A DNA stretch of 64,000 nt from Maea johnstoni (Eukaryota; Annelida; Polychaeta; Spionida; Magelonidae). Location of the stretch: assembly GCA_963942565.1 (NCBI GenBank), contig OZ012695.1, positions 7,700,922-7,764,921 on the forward strand, read 5' to 3'. Position 1 is the stretch's first letter. Each line of letters starts with the position of its first letter. The position numbers and the translations under genes were made by a program. This document shows positions 1-11,007 of this stretch, piece after piece. The notes beneath the pieces are model-generated. The model was given only the letters and a program-made list of their open reading frames with translations. It was not told the origin of the DNA and searched no databases.

Positions 1-128
1 TTTTTGTAGCATAATCCTGTTTGCTGCCTTTTGATTGGCTGGTATCCTCACCTCGGTAGACACACTTCACGCAAACTGTAATAAACAAAAGGAAGTCACA
101 AGTCAGAATGGCAACAGACACTTTCATA

Positions 129-291
129 TTAACCCTTCTGATGCTGAGGCTACTTCGGTCCAAAGCACAAAAATGCAAAGATTTTTGTAAACCATCTAAA
201 CCCTGTCATGTTGGTATTTATAAGATTGATCTCACTGAGTTCTCTCAGATGAGTACCCACATGCCAGGGTTTCAGTCATTTTACAGGTTAA
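129..291 (-). mobile_element. TTAA-A MITE, truncated copy
   Basis: This is a copy of the family called TTAA-A here. A full copy is about 210 bp and runs from TTAA-CCCTTATGCTGCTGG to CATTGGAAGGG-TTAA. It has an internal near-palindrome around GTACTCATCTGAGAGTAC. The CCC...GGG ends and TTAA flanks are those known for piggyBac-type transposons. No transposase is present. This copy is inverted and has lost the CCCTTATGCTG end. Confidence 0.75.
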
Positions 292-908
292 ATATATGTA
301 AAGATAGATATATAGATCAATAGATAGAAAAGGCTTAATAATTTACAATATATGGTAGTTATTTTTGTTGCATAAGAAAATTATAGAAAATAATATTTTT
401 TCTAGAAATATGAATAACAAATTTTATTTGGTGTTATGCTGCCTGATTACCCTCAGCGCAAAAGAGTAAACTTACACATGAGTTCCCCTTGAAAGTATGT
501 TTTAAGTCTGACACTCTGAAAATAACAGTTTGAAATTAACTTGGAAACAAAGCCTGATATTTCAAGGAGAGTTGTAGTCTGTGTCCTGTTGAAAATATAT
601 ATTTCAAATATTCCTAAAGGTGTCTTGGATAGTGCATTACCACCAGAATTCAGGTCACTGTATGCACATCAGGTTAAAATTGCTAAATGCAAACAGATGT
701 TTCATTCCTATGTATTCCTATGCTTGTGTGGTAGGTTACCATGGTGCGAAAAATGACAAGTTTCATATCTTTCCTGCTGCTCATAACTGACGATATTCTG
801 ACGTCATTAATTCATTAGCACCTACTTAAAGTCACTGACTAGGTGATCAACTATGCAGGGTCGATAAGAGCAGTGAAATGAAAATAGCAACAAGCCTTTT
901 GCCCTGTC

Positions 909-1131
909 TTAAACCCTTCCTAGGCTCCAATGCTGAGGCTAATTACGTCCAAAGCACAGGGAGACAAAGATTTTTGAAAACCATCTAAATCCTATCATGT
1001 TGGTACTTATTGGAAAGATCTTGCTGAGTACTCTCAGATGAGTACCCATTTGCTAGGGTTTCAGTCACTTCTAAAGGGTTTTTGCATCATTTTGTATATG
1101 CCAAGTTAGCCACCAGCAGCATAAGGGTTAA
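909..1131 (-). mobile_element. TTAA-A MITE, full copy
   Basis: An inverted copy runs from TTAAACCCTTC to CATAAGGGTTAA. The subterminal blocks are recognisable: the CCAAAGCACAGGG block, the gagtactctcagatgagtacc block and the GCCACCAGCAGCATAAGGG block. A 14-G run lies just downstream at 1147-1160. Confidence 0.85.
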
Positions 1132-1192
1132 AAGTTGGCTGTCCCAGGGGGGGGGGGGGGTCATTGTCAAGTATACACATGCCAAGGCCCCA

Positions 1193-1400
1193 CTTAAGGA
1201 TTGGCACCTTGAAAAGTTTTACAATACGATACAATATCGATATTTCCTTAACAATTCAATACCTTAAAACTATTTCTTACCATACTGCCTGCCTTTGAGG
1301 GACCTAATTTTGTTAAATTCAACACTGGAAAAAATCAATTACATGCTTGAAATTGATATTTTAATCAAATTGCTCACGGGTGATTTTTGACAGTTTGTGT
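1193..1400. repeat. Dispersed repeat of unknown class, copy 1
   Basis: A segment starting AAGGATTGGCACCTTGAAAAG and containing CATACTGCCTGCCT and CTAATTTTGTTAAATTC. The same order of blocks recurs near 17829-17975, partly near 4295-4430, and in reverse near 57165-57425. It is probably a MITE, but I could not define its ends. Confidence 0.45.
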
Positions 1401-1884
1401 GTCTAAATGATGCCCAGAGGCGCTGCTTGCTAGGAACCAGAGTCAAGGACCCACTGCAGGTATTTGTCTATCAGAGTGTATATTTTATGTAATAAATAGG
1501 CATTTTCAATCAGGAGGAAGAGGAAAAGGATGCTCTTACCGTATGTATAGTGCGGTTATGTTATATCACAATAGCAGGGCAACCCTTGCTAAGCCGTTGT
1601 ATAGCACCTGTTGCAGGTTGCTGTCATGTGAAAAAGCCGAGAGGAATCAATGAGACCAGGTTGCCTCCACTCAATAATTCTGTCGATACCATATTTATCA
1701 TAGAGTTGGAAAAGCTTGCCAAATGTAATTTTACTGTAGCAAAGGCAGGTTCTGACAATAGGGTAGCGGTATTTATAGCCCAGATAGGGATATTAGTAGT
1801 GGTACTGTATGTAATAAGCTTATCTCTAGCTTTCAGGGTATGAAAGAAAATGCTCACTGGATTGCACAGAGGCCTATATGTTCC

Positions 1885-2197
1885 CAGGGTCTTAGCCAGG
1901 ATTTCATAAATGCCTGTATAAAACTGCAATTCCAGAATTTCTGCCAGTCCAGATTTAGCTACTAATCTACTTCAAATCCTCACACCAAATACATTTAATA
2001 GCCTATTGAGTCAAAAAGGGCACTTTACACATCAGCTATGTCTCGAAAAGGTAGTTTGTTAGGAAAATATTTGGTTATTACCCCCCAAAAGGCAAAATTG
2101 AAAATTCTTCATAGAAACATTTGCCTGTCCAAAAGGGAGGTTTTGAGGAAACTACCTGTCCAAAAGACAAGCAGGACGGGTCCTGGCTAAGTCCCTG
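1885..2197. mobile_element. hAT-like MITE with perfect 8-bp target duplication
   Basis: The left end CAGGGTCTTAGCCAGGAT and the inverted right end CAGGGACTTAGCCAGGAC form an 18-bp terminal inverted repeat with two mismatches. The element is flanked on both sides by the 8-bp direct repeat TATGTTCC (1877-1884 and 2198-2205). CAG-starting ends with 8-bp duplications are typical of hAT elements. At 313 bp it has no room for a transposase. Confidence 0.88.
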
Positions 2198-2392
2198 TAT
2201 GTTCCCATGCCTTTCCTATATGTGGTTGGCTGTTAGGGAATGATAAAGTTCACAATGTATAAAGGTGCACAATAACTAGATTTCCTCACTCTAACAGACC
2301 GCTCCGTACCTCTAAGTAAAGACCACAAATCTGAATGTTTACCTGAGAAGTGGATCACTTAAATTGCGTTTGCAGGTAGCTCCCTCAGGAAT

Positions 2393-2823
2393 TTAACCCA
2401 TCAATGACAAAGTACAGTCTGAGAATTTTGATAAAATCTTCCTGCTGAAAGGAGAGTTGAAAAAATGTTTGGAGATGAAAGGTTGATCAGAACACAACAA
2501 ACAACTCTTCTTCAAATAGTTTGCAAAAAATGTTCTTGATTCAATGGTTATTGTCCTAAGTATAGCCTAGATCCAGATGACAATTTCTGTAGGAACTCGA
2601 GCATATACGTGTTCACTCATTCACATCTTGAGCATATGCATCCTTTGAATTGTGTGAAAATGTTTTAATACAAAAGGAATACTTATGGAAATATTTGATT
2701 TGTGATTTCAGTTGGTTTTAATGATTCCTCTTCATATTTTTTCCACATATTACTCAATTTAGGACATTAGGACATCTTCTGAGCAATCAGACCATGTGTG
2801 TACTCCAGATGTAAATGGGTTAA
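2393..2823. mobile_element. TTAA-B-like foldback MITE, long or composite copy
   Basis: It starts TTAACCCATCAATG and ends GTAAATGGGTTAA. The inside holds a GGAGAGTTG arm and a CAACTCTTCTTCAAAT arm like the TTAA-B family. At 431 bp it is about twice the usual length, so two elements may be fused or one inserted in the other. Confidence 0.5.
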
Positions 2824-3006
2824 CCTACTTATACTTGCAATGCTGGAATATGCCATTTTGCCAAAAGATCAAAGTATCTAGAAAAGATATTCAAAGGAGA
2901 AAGGTTATTCACAAGACAAACATCAAACCTCTTTTATTAAATAGTTTGCTAATTTATGCTTTATTCCTTTATTTTTAAAAGTATAATCAGATCAAGGCAA
3001 CTATCT

Positions 3007-3236
3007 TTAACCCATTCACACTCAGAGTTACTCTAGAAAGTAACGTCTGCTACTCTCATACTTTTAGAAATAACTTGGGAATAAAGTGAAAGTTCATAAA
3101 ATATTTGAAGGAGAGTTGTTGTTTAGCTTCCGATCAACATTTCTCCTTCAAATGTTTTCCAAAAAATGATTCTGTAAGTAAAATATTTCACAAATCGTCA
3201 GGCCTTTTTTGCCTGCTCTGAGTGTTAATGGGTTAA
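3007..3236. mobile_element. TTAA-B foldback MITE, good full copy
   Basis: This is a reference copy of the second abundant family. The ends are TTAACCCATTCACACTCAGA and the matching inverted TCTGAGTGTTAATGGGTTAA. The centre holds an inverted repeat, ATTTGAAGGAGAGTTGTTG facing CAACATTTCTCCTTCAAAT, so the element can fold on itself. CCC/GGG ends and TTAA flanks point to piggyBac-type mobilisation in trans. It has no coding capacity. Confidence 0.88.
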
Positions 3237-3413
3237 GTTGCACTCTCAGCATGAAAAAATGTATTTGCTCCATGTCTAAAGTTTGCCTTGGAAAGTGTCA
3301 TGTGAATACTTTTGTAAATAAATTCTCAGGTACATAAAGTATACTATCTGCATGACCTGTGATGCCAGTGCCCAGAATGAAGATGCCTCATCTTCTCTTT
3401 GACTTAACTTATT

Positions 3414-4290
3414 GAGTAATAAAGTGCCTAGGTTGTAAACTCCACAGCAAGTCGAAAGCATTTGCTAAATCAATTGACTTAACTTATCGAGAACAAGAAA
3501 GAATTGTTGTAACCTAGGTTGTATACTCCATAGAGAGTTGAACGCATTCACTAAATTGATTGACTTATTAGTAACTACTTGAGAGCAATAAATGTTATTT
3601 TAAATACTCCACAGAGACTCGAAAGCATTCACTTAATCATTTGACTGAACCTGTTGAGAGAAAAAAAAATCCACCTAGGTTGTATACTCCACTGAGAGCT
3701 GAAAGCATTCTGTTCATGACTTTATCATTTGACAGAACTTCTTGAGAGCAATAGATTTCCACCTAGGTTTAGGTTGTATACTCCACAGAGAGTCGAAAGC
3801 ATTCTCTTTATCATTTGGCATAATTTATTGAAAGTAATAAATTTCTACCAAGTCCGAATACTCCACAGATAGTTGAAAGCATTAATTAAATTGGTTGACT
3901 TAACTTGTTAAGAGTAATAAATTGCTACCCAGGTTGTATACTCCATGGAATGTGATAACATTTGCTAAATCAATTGACTTAATTTGTTGAGAACTATGAA
4001 ATTGCTACTAAGGTTGTAAACTTGACAGAAAGCAAAACATTCATTAAATCAATTTACTTAAATCATTGAGAGTTATAGAAGTGCTGCTAATGTTGTATAC
4101 TCCACATGGACAAACAAAAATAAATCAATTGACATAACTTATAGAGAGCTACTTGAGGGTTATTCACTCCACAGGGAGTCAAAAGCATTCACTAAATCAA
4201 TCGAGATAAAATATTTAGAGCTATGAAATTACTACCAAGGTTGTATGCCCCACAAGGAATCAAAAGCATTCACTAAATCAATGAGCCTGC
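3414..4290. repeat. Diverged tandem array, about 80-bp unit, about 11 copies
   Basis: The core AGGTTGTATACTCCACAGAG, then CGAAAGCATTCACTAAATCA, then a TTGAGAGCAATAAATTGCTA-like stretch recurs roughly every 70-90 bp. Copies differ at many positions and lengths vary, so this is an old, non-homogenised satellite. No gene is seen in it. Confidence 0.9.
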
Positions 4291-4743
4291 TAGAGTAAAG
4301 AAGTATAATGTTAAAAGTATATGATACTTCTAACAATATTGCCTGCTTTCCAAGTGACCCCATTTTGTTAAATTCCTATTGAACAAAAACTAAAAATAAC
4401 AACAATGTATTGTTTCAATTTATCTTTTGGTCAAGTTATTCCGCAATCAAAATTGCTACATTAAACTTTTAAAGAACTAACATATTGTTTTTGTATGTGT
4501 TTCGATAATAAACCTATTCATCCCCTAAGCCCAAGAAAAAGACCTGGTTATCCATATCAGGACAGTCCTGTTACACCGGTAAAGCTGATCAGTAAGGAAT
4601 TGTCTTACCTTACTGCCAGAATGGCACCACACAAAGGCAAACAGTTTTTACTAGTGGGCCTTTTGAAGCTGTCACAGTCGTAAATTCTACCAAATTTGGT
4701 CGCTGGAGAAGCAGCATGAGTATTGCTTGGGGGGGGGGGGGGG

Positions 4744-5190
4744 CACTCAGGTACAGAGGGGGGCTGCACCCGCGTTACGTATTTCGCGGAAGAAGGGGTC
4801 TTTTTTTAAGACCTTCGCATGACTGCGATTTTGTAAAAGAAGGGTACTTTTTTGTACCCAGGTACGAAGTATGGGGGTCAAAGTCCCCTTACAATCCACG
4901 AAATATACGCGGCTCTGACGCCGAGTGACTCCCAAAGTGACTGGGCTTCTGAGTTTGCTGCCGCCACTTGCTGCCGCTAAACATGCAGAGGATTATAAAA
5001 TCTAAAGTCAAAATATGTGTTCCCATTCATCGAATGTCAGTGTTTTGTTAAAAGAAGGGGTGTTTATTTAGTGGAAAAAGTCAGCGTTTTTATTAAAGTT
5101 AGGGTGCTTTTTTGGCCAGAAATCAGTGCTTTAGGGGTATTTTTTAATTTTGATAATGAGCGTATGCGCCCCCTGAATACCCAAGTGCAA
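4744..5190. mobile_element. Probable DNA-transposon MITE with GCACT ends
   Basis: The left end GCACTCAGGTACAGAGGGG and the inverted right end GCACTTGGGTATTCAGGGGG form an imperfect terminal inverted repeat. The left end abuts a 15-G run (4729-4743), which hides the target duplication. The superfamily is not resolved. Antiparallel ORFs across it look like chance. Confidence 0.5.
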
Positions 5191-5394
5191 TTGCAAAAAA
5201 AAACCTTGGAACTAGTTGTGAAGAGAAGGAAATTTCTTCCAAGTTATGGGTTTCTTTCTCATTGTGATATGAACTAAGCTGTTATTTAAAACAAAGTATA
5301 AAAACACAATTGTTTCCTTCCATCTGTCCCTAGAGATAAAGCATATTTTTCAAATACACTACCTGAGCTTATGTATTGGTATACAGGCAGTTGT

Positions 5395-5490
5395 TATCTG
5401 ATGGATGACTTATTGAGAGCAATTGAACTGCTAATATTTAGGTTGTATTCTCCACAGCATAGAAAGTCCAACACCTTCACTCAATCAATC
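5395..5490. repeat. Detached unit of the 80-bp array
   Basis: It contains GACTTATTGAGAGCAATTGA and AGGTTGTATTCTCCACAG, the same blocks as the array ending near 4290. About 1.1 kb, including the GCACT-ended element, separates it from that array. Confidence 0.75.
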
Positions 5491-5699
5491 TGCTTGAGCA
5501 GAGAAGTCAACACGAGAGCTAATAGGTCATGTGAGCAAAGCGGATGTTAGAACAAGACTCTTATATAACTGATATGTCAAACCTTACCAAATGTCTATGG
5601 GAGATCCAAGAAAATAGTTTTATTGTAACCCAAGGACTGTCCTATGAATTAGTGGGTATTACTTGAATTCATTTGGCGATTCTGATTAACTTTTCTTAA

Positions 5700-5785
5700 A
5701 ATAGTGTCCCAATTATGCCTTTGCCTAAAGGATTTCACAAAGGTTGTCAGGCTGCCTTTGGCCGCTGTGAGCATTAATGGGTTAA
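5700..5785. mobile_element. TTAA-B MITE, right arm only
   Basis: The stretch AATTATGCCTTTGCCTAAAG through GTCAGGCTGCCTTTGGCCGC to GAGCATTAATGGGTTAA matches the right arm of TTAA-B. The left arm is missing. Confidence 0.7.
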
Positions 5786-6010
5786 ATAGAGGTTCACCAA
5801 ACTCTAGTTGCAACTCCTGCTTCCCTAGTTATCACTGCAGCAGCCCTTGAGAGTGGTCTGACTTGTATTTTCAATGGTGTAAAGAATATGAAAAAAACAT
5901 TCTCCAAGAAATAATTGAAGGAAAAAAATTCGCTTATTAGAATTCAACAAGCTGTGACAGTTCTCCTTAAGGAACATTATCAGCTATACATATACAGATA
6001 CAAATACAGA

Positions 6011-6334
6011 ACATATCACTAATGGAGGCTAGAGTATTATAGGAGGTGTATGCTAATGTTAACCTTGGCTGGAATAAGGCCCTTACCTTGCCACTAATTG
6101 CTAGGCTGCCTCCCAGGCCTGGTTCAGGAACATAGAGCACTATGTGGTATCCTAGAGCAGTCAGTGGTCAATCTACATATCACTAATGGAGGCTAGAGTA
6201 TTATAGGAGGTGGATGCTAATGTTCAGGCTGGAATAAGGCCCTTACCTTGCCACTAATTGCTAGGCTGCCTCCCAGGCCTGGTTCAGGAACATAGAGCAC
6301 TATGTGGTATCCTGGAGCAGTCAGTGGTCAATCT
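6011..6334. repeat. Recent tandem duplication, two copies of about 160 bp
   Basis: Copies 6011-6174 and 6175-6334 both begin ACATATCACTAATGGAGG and end AGCAGTCAGTGGTCAATCT. They differ by a 4-base indel and a few substitutions, so the event is recent. No gene is seen here. Confidence 0.93.
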
Positions 6335-6680
6335 TCTGCACATGCAACCCCTCCTGTTCAAAATGTATTATCCTAATAACCTAATGGTATTGTCACATAC
6401 AATTAAATATAGGTATGAGCATTGACTCCGTATGGAATAGGATAAAAAAAACAGTACAAGCATGTAGCTGTGCCACAATTTTTTCAACCATCTGCATTTA
6501 ATAAACACATATGATAGGCCAGATCAATGTATTATTATCTATCTAGGTGAGTTTATGACAGCCTTGATATCTAGATCTGCACACAGTACAAAGGTGAATA
6601 GATATATACACTCTTGATGGTCACTTTAGTGCATTCCTTGATGGGTTAACTCGGTCATGCCTGTGTGTTACAACAAAACA

Positions 6681-6762
6681 AACATGGGGGTGGCGGTTAG
6701 CTAAGACTTGTCTAAATAGTAAACATGGGGGTTCCCGTTAGCTAAGACTTGTCTAAATGATA
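6681..6762. repeat. Tandem duplication, two 41-bp copies
   Basis: AACATGGGGG followed by GTTAGCTAAGACTTGTCTAA appears twice, starting at 6681 and 6722, with a few differences. Confidence 0.8.
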
Positions 6763-7240
6763 ACTATGGGGAATAGGGTCCATATGGCTATGGCCTTGTA
6801 TTCTCAATGTTTATACATTCCTTTTTTGGTCTGACAGTAATGAAGACTGGACCAGGTTTACAACTTGATTGTGTTACTTGTATTTTTCCCATATTATGTA
6901 AAATACATTGAGGTGGAGGTCTAAAAGTTGATTGTATGGCCCTAACGACTATATTATATGTAAGAATTTGCAAATACAGTACTAATAGGGTAACTCTTTG
7001 GAATATTCTTACAAAATTCTGCTAAAAAACTCCTAATCCACAGAGTTAAGTTTTAACATTGCCAATACTTACAATTCAGTTTGATAGGTGCACATACACC
7101 TATTTCACCAGCCTGGAGCTGTCACAGAACCTGTAGCTGTGTTGACATCCTGCTGTTCCTGCACATGGTGACCTACTTCTGACCAGCATCCAACAACATG
7201 CGCTCAACCTGCTACACAATACATAGGTTTAACCCTGTAT

Positions 7241-7431
7241 GTAGCCTAGTCCTAGGCCAAGAAATTTATTTCACTTTTTTAATAACTTACCTAATGTTTA
7301 TACACCATTCTAAGATGTCAACCCATATTTAGTTTTATATTGGCTCGCCAGGTGGCCAGCATAGCTTCATTTGGATTCTGACTGACCAGTGTGACCACCC
7401 TTGGTGCCATCTATCACCAGCTACAGGAACT
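7241..7431 (+). repeat. Dispersed duplication, copy 1
   Basis: GTAGCCTAGTCCTAGGCCAA near the start and ACTGACCAGTGTGACCACCC through CACCAGCTACAGGAACT at the end recur in the same order at 9161-9331. The middle parts do not align by eye. Probably two copies of an undefined repeat. Confidence 0.6.
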
Positions 7432-7511
7432 AACCCCTATACATTAAGCAAATGATATAGATCAGAATAGAGATGAGCATAACTGAATGAAATCATAGGC
7501 TAGGAGCTAGT

Positions 7512-7723
7512 CTAACCCATATGCTGCTAGTGGCAAATTTTGCAATACAAAATGATGCAAGAAATCCTAAAAAATGATGAGAACCCTGGCATATGGTACT
7601 CATGTGAGAGTACTCAGCAAGAGCTTTCCAATGAATACCAACATGACAGCGTTTAGATGTTTTTCAAAAATTTTTGCGTCCTTGTGCTTTGGATGAAAGT
7701 AGCCTCAGCATTACAAGGGTTAA
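7512..7723 (+). mobile_element. TTAA-A MITE, full copy
   Basis: Starts CTAACCCATATGCTGCTAG and ends CATTACAAGGGTTAA. The left TTAA has changed to CTAA. A T10 plus G11 tract follows at 7771-7791. Confidence 0.82.
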
Positions 7724-8026
7724 CCTTTTAATGCTTCTTGAGATTTTTTTTCTGGATCCTACAAGTGGAATTTTTTTTTTGGGGGGGGGGGATGGGGGCA
7801 AGTAAATTGTATTGTCAAATGTCAACTTGCTCAGCATGACAAGTGATAGGTCATTATGCTGGTTGGTCAACTCTTATGTTTGACTTCAGGGACTGGGAAG
7901 CTAGTCTATCAGCTCCACTGACAACAGGTATGTATATGGTGAATGTTGGTAAACATCCACATGTGGCATGTGACATGCTACTCCTTCACCCTGACACTAT
8001 ACCAAGTACATATAACCGGTAACTAC

Positions 8027-8226
8027 TTAACCCTTATGCTGGTGGTGGCTAATTTGGCCAATACAAAATGGTTCAAAAAACCTTAAAAAAAAGGATCGGG
8101 ACCCTTGCACATGGGTACTCATCTGAGAGTACTCAGCGAGAGCTATCCAATGAAAACCAACATGACAGGGTTAAGATGGTTTTCAAAAACCTTTGCGTCC
8201 TTGATCTTGTGTGCAAATGGTCTGCC
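8027..8226 (+). mobile_element. TTAA-A MITE, right end lost
   Basis: Starts TTAACCCTTATGCTGGTGG and follows the family up to the TTTGCGTCCTTG block, then diverges before the GGG-TTAA end. Confidence 0.78.
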
Positions 8227-8303
8227 TAATAAGGGCATATCCTGACAAAAAGGAATATTCAATATTGTTGAAAGTATTTGATAATACAACTGTTTTGGTG
8301 ATT

Positions 8304-8633
8304 GTGTATATAATATGGTCTCGCCTCGCATCTCCCATGCGATTTCCTTAAATTGACTTACTTGTCTCACATAAAATAATGTAATATGGTCTCACCTAGC
8401 ATCTCTCCCTATTGACTTACTGGTCTCACCTAGCATCTCCCCATATTGACCTATTGGTCTCACATATAATATTGTCTCACCTAGCATCTCTCATGAGATT
8501 TCCCTATTGACCTACTAGTTTCACATATAATAGGATCTCACCTAGCATCTCTCATGAGATTTCCCCATTAACCTACTTATTGAGTTTCACATATAATAGG
8601 ATCTCACCTAGCATCTCTCATGAGATTTTCCTC
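8304..8633. repeat. Minisatellite, about 50-70-bp unit, about five copies
   Basis: The unit CTCACCTAGCATCTCTCATG, AGATTTCCCTATTGACCTAC and TTTCACATATAATAGGAT recurs with deletions in some copies. The last two copies are nearly identical. Confidence 0.85.
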
Positions 8634-8818
8634 CTGTCATCCTGGCCTTGCCTAGCTGCACAAGGCCTGAAGAGTAAGTGTGTACCCTGGACTGTTGAGG
8701 TAGATGTGATAGATCCCAGCTACACAAGCAACAAGTTATACATGACCTAACTCTTGAGGTGAACTGGTTCTAACCAGTGTTATCTCTAATGTTGTTAAAT
8801 GCATCACTGGGTTTCTAA

Positions 8819-9052
8819 TTAACCCATTCATGCCTAGAAGTCTCCCAAGAATGTTGTATAGACCCTATGGTACCTTTGTAGATAACTTTGGAACACAGAG
8901 CATATCACCAAAATTTACCATGAATAGTAGGTTTGGATCTAATGAAGATATTCCTGTCGAGGACATACATTCTTTCATGTATGTATGTTCATCATAAAGA
9001 GATCACCAGAGCGGTTGGGCCTTTCTTTGTTGCTAGGGGCTTGACCGGTTGA
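8819..9052. mobile_element. TTAA-B MITE, degenerate copy
   Basis: It has a clear left end TTAACCCATTCATGCCTAGA. The right end, near TTGACCGGTTGAC, is much decayed. The interior is weakly similar to the family. Confidence 0.5.
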
Positions 9053-9160
9053 CCGGGTCAGTAGATAATGGGATCAAGAAAAGGGTATTGTGATATTGTG
9101 AGCCCCTTTCACTGCATCTGAATTATCTGGGTCAAAGGTCCTTAATTCTAGGACAGATAT

Positions 9161-9331
9161 AGCCTAGTCCTAGTCCTAGTCCTAGGCCAAGAATTTTGTC
9201 ATCTCTATATATCTCCTATGATTTGCCTTCTCTGATTTAGTTCTTAAATTGCACACAGTGAGATTTTTCCTGTTTCTTGATAACTGACCAGTGTGAACAC
9301 CCTTGGTGCCACCTATCACCAGCCACAGGAA
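9161..9331 (+). repeat. Dispersed duplication, copy 2
   Basis: Second copy of the blocks at 7241-7431, with a triplicated CCTAGT motif near its start. Confidence 0.6.
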
Positions 9332-9598
9332 CTGTATGTAATGTATGCATGCAATCCAGTTGGCTGGAAGTAGATATCGCCCATATTATATTATCACACT
9401 TTCCCATTTTCTGATGAAAATGTGCAAAGGAGACATGTGCAGGACAGATCTGTGCACTACAAAAGATGGCAACACATGTGACGTGGCGAACATCTTTTGT
9501 TGAAAATGGCCTACAGGAATTCGCCTCCATGGTCTATTTCAGAAAAAATATCATCATTTTGTTTTGTATTCCATTCAAAGTCAATGGACTATGTGTAT

Positions 9599-9875
9599 TA
9601 CAGATACCACTCACTAATCTGAAAAGGTTTGGTGACAGAGCATTCTGTGCCTATGCACCACGCCTTTGGAATGAGCTCCCTGACAACATCAAGGCTGCTG
9701 ATAGTGTGCAAAACTTCAAGAAACAGCTGAAAACATTGCTATTTCGAAAGGAGTTTAATTGACTATATGGACCATGACAACTGTCCAATGACTCTAAAGC
9801 GCTTTTGAACATTATAGGTGGAAAGGGCGCTATATCAAATATCAATTATTATTATTAATTATTATTATTATTACT
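9599..9875 (+). mobile_element. 5'-truncated non-LTR retrotransposon (LINE), 3' end
   Basis: The reading frame to the stop at 9760-9762 encodes FGDRAFCAYAPRLWNELPDN and then FKKQLKTLLFRKEFN. This is a tail found after the reverse transcriptase in many CR1/L2-like LINEs. It is followed by GGGCGCTATATCAAATATCA and an ATT-rich tail, typical of the 3' end of such elements. Everything upstream (endonuclease, most of the RT) is missing, as expected for 5' truncation on insertion. It lies upstream of the first visible XAB2 exon and has no link to that gene. The exact clade is uncertain. Confidence 0.85.
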
Positions 9876-10009
9876 TTCTTAAGTACAATTTCTACCCAAT
9901 TTGTGTGCTGTAATGTCAGTCGCAAAATTACGACTAGGTTTAATCATTTAATGAAGTCAGTTTAACTTTGTGACCTCTATTTTTCATAGTGTTCTATTTT
10001 TTCTTTCAG

Positions 10010-10174
10010 CTTTGGAATGAACTCTGTGACCTCATCTCCAAAAACCCTGACAAGGTCAAGTCACTCAAGGTCGAACCCATCATCCGTCAAGGTCTGAAAC
10101 GATTCACCGACCAGATTGGGTTGCTATGGAACTCTCTGGCAGACTATTACATAAGGAGTGGCCATTTTGAAAAG
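10010..10174 (+). CDS. XAB2: XAB2/SYF1 exon 1 of those visible
   Basis: XAB2 (yeast Syf1) is a nuclear HAT-repeat scaffold. In the family it belongs to the Prp19/IBC part of the spliceosome and, in vertebrates, also binds XPA and acts in transcription-coupled repair. This exon encodes 55 residues beginning LWNELCDLISKNPDKVKSL, about 230 residues into the usual protein (human XAB2 is 855 residues). It also contains LADYYIRSGHFEK, typical HAT helices. Acceptor is ttctttcag and donor is AAG|gtagac; it starts and ends in phase 0. No N-terminal exon was found at 1-10,009, so the gene enters the window from the left. The 13 exons seen here total 1,733 bases in one continuous phase. Confidence 0.95.
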
Positions 10175-10217
10175 GTAGACCAATGATTTTCACTAGTTTC
10201 TTCTTGTTCTTAGTTTG

Positions 10218-10436
10218 TTAACCCTTAAATATAATGCCAAGGCTACTTTCATCCAAAGCTCGAGGACACAAAGATTTTTGAAAAGTATCCAAATACTGTC
10301 ATGTTGGTATTCATTAGTAAGCTATTGCTGAGTTCTTTCAGATGAGTACCCATATTCCGGGGTTTCTGTCATTTTTGAAAAGATTTTTTCGCTTCATATT
10401 GTATTGGCCAAATTAGCCACCAGCAGTATAAGAGTG
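10218..10436 (-). mobile_element. TTAA-A MITE in XAB2 intron
   Basis: Inverted copy from TTAACCCTTAAATATAATGC to the GCCACCAGCAGTATAAGAG end, where the terminal GGGTTAA has decayed. It starts 44 bases after the donor of the exon ending at 10174. Confidence 0.8.
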
Positions 10437-10542
10437 AAATATCCGTAAGAACCTAACGGGAGATAGGTTCCAGTACCAGTTTCCTCTACCAGTTACAACA
10501 CCAGTATTTAATATCACTTTCTGAGAGATATCTTACTCCCGG

Positions 10543-10972
10543 TTAGCACTCATGCTGATGATGGCTAATTTTGCCAACACTAAATGATGCAAGGAAAAGC
10601 TGTGAAATGACTGAAACCCTGGCACGTTATTTCTTTCAATGATTTCAATTCGATTTTGGAGAACTGCACGAAGCATGAAATATTTATCACTTTCACACAA
10701 ATCATCCTATATTCTCATCACTTTTGGGGTGAAAATATTTTATGTTCAAAATTCTTATCAGTTGTGGCTAAAAATGGCAAACAAAAATGATCATTCCGTT
10801 AATGCTTGATTCTTCTCATATCAATTACACATTTAATTAAGGGCCAAAACATTTAGGCCTTTTGTCAAGAATGATTACGCTGTTATTCATTGAAAAGCTC
10901 TCGCTGAGTACTTTCATGATGTTTGCATATTTTTTTATTGGCCAAAGTAGCCACCATCAGCACAAGGGTTAC
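10543..10972. mobile_element. TTAA-A derivative with two same-type arms facing each other
   Basis: The left arm begins TTAGCACTCATGCTGATGAT and follows the forward TTAA-A half. The right arm, about 10880-10972, is the same half in reverse, ending GCCACCATCAGCACAAGGGT. Normal copies have two different ends, so this copy is a foldback made from one end type. An unrelated stretch of about 240 bp (10628-10870) separates the arms. Confidence 0.7.
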
Positions 10973-11007
10973 TTTCTGACTACCATCTTTAATTTCTGCC
11001 ATTACAG

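Noticed and set aside
1392-1545. Two exon-like stretches: 1392-1459 (DAQRRCLLGTRVKDPLQ) and 1513-1539 (EEEEKDALT), each with AG and GT neighbours
   Set aside because: They are too short, match no protein I recognise and do not fit the missing N-terminal part of XAB2.
9466-9600. 5' part of the ORF that ends in the LINE tail
   Set aside because: The start Met and first 45 residues have no LINE similarity. The LINE part begins near 9599.
1-10009. N-terminal exons of XAB2
   Set aside because: I searched by eye for the expected HAT motifs and GC-rich coding stretches and found none. They should lie left of the window.
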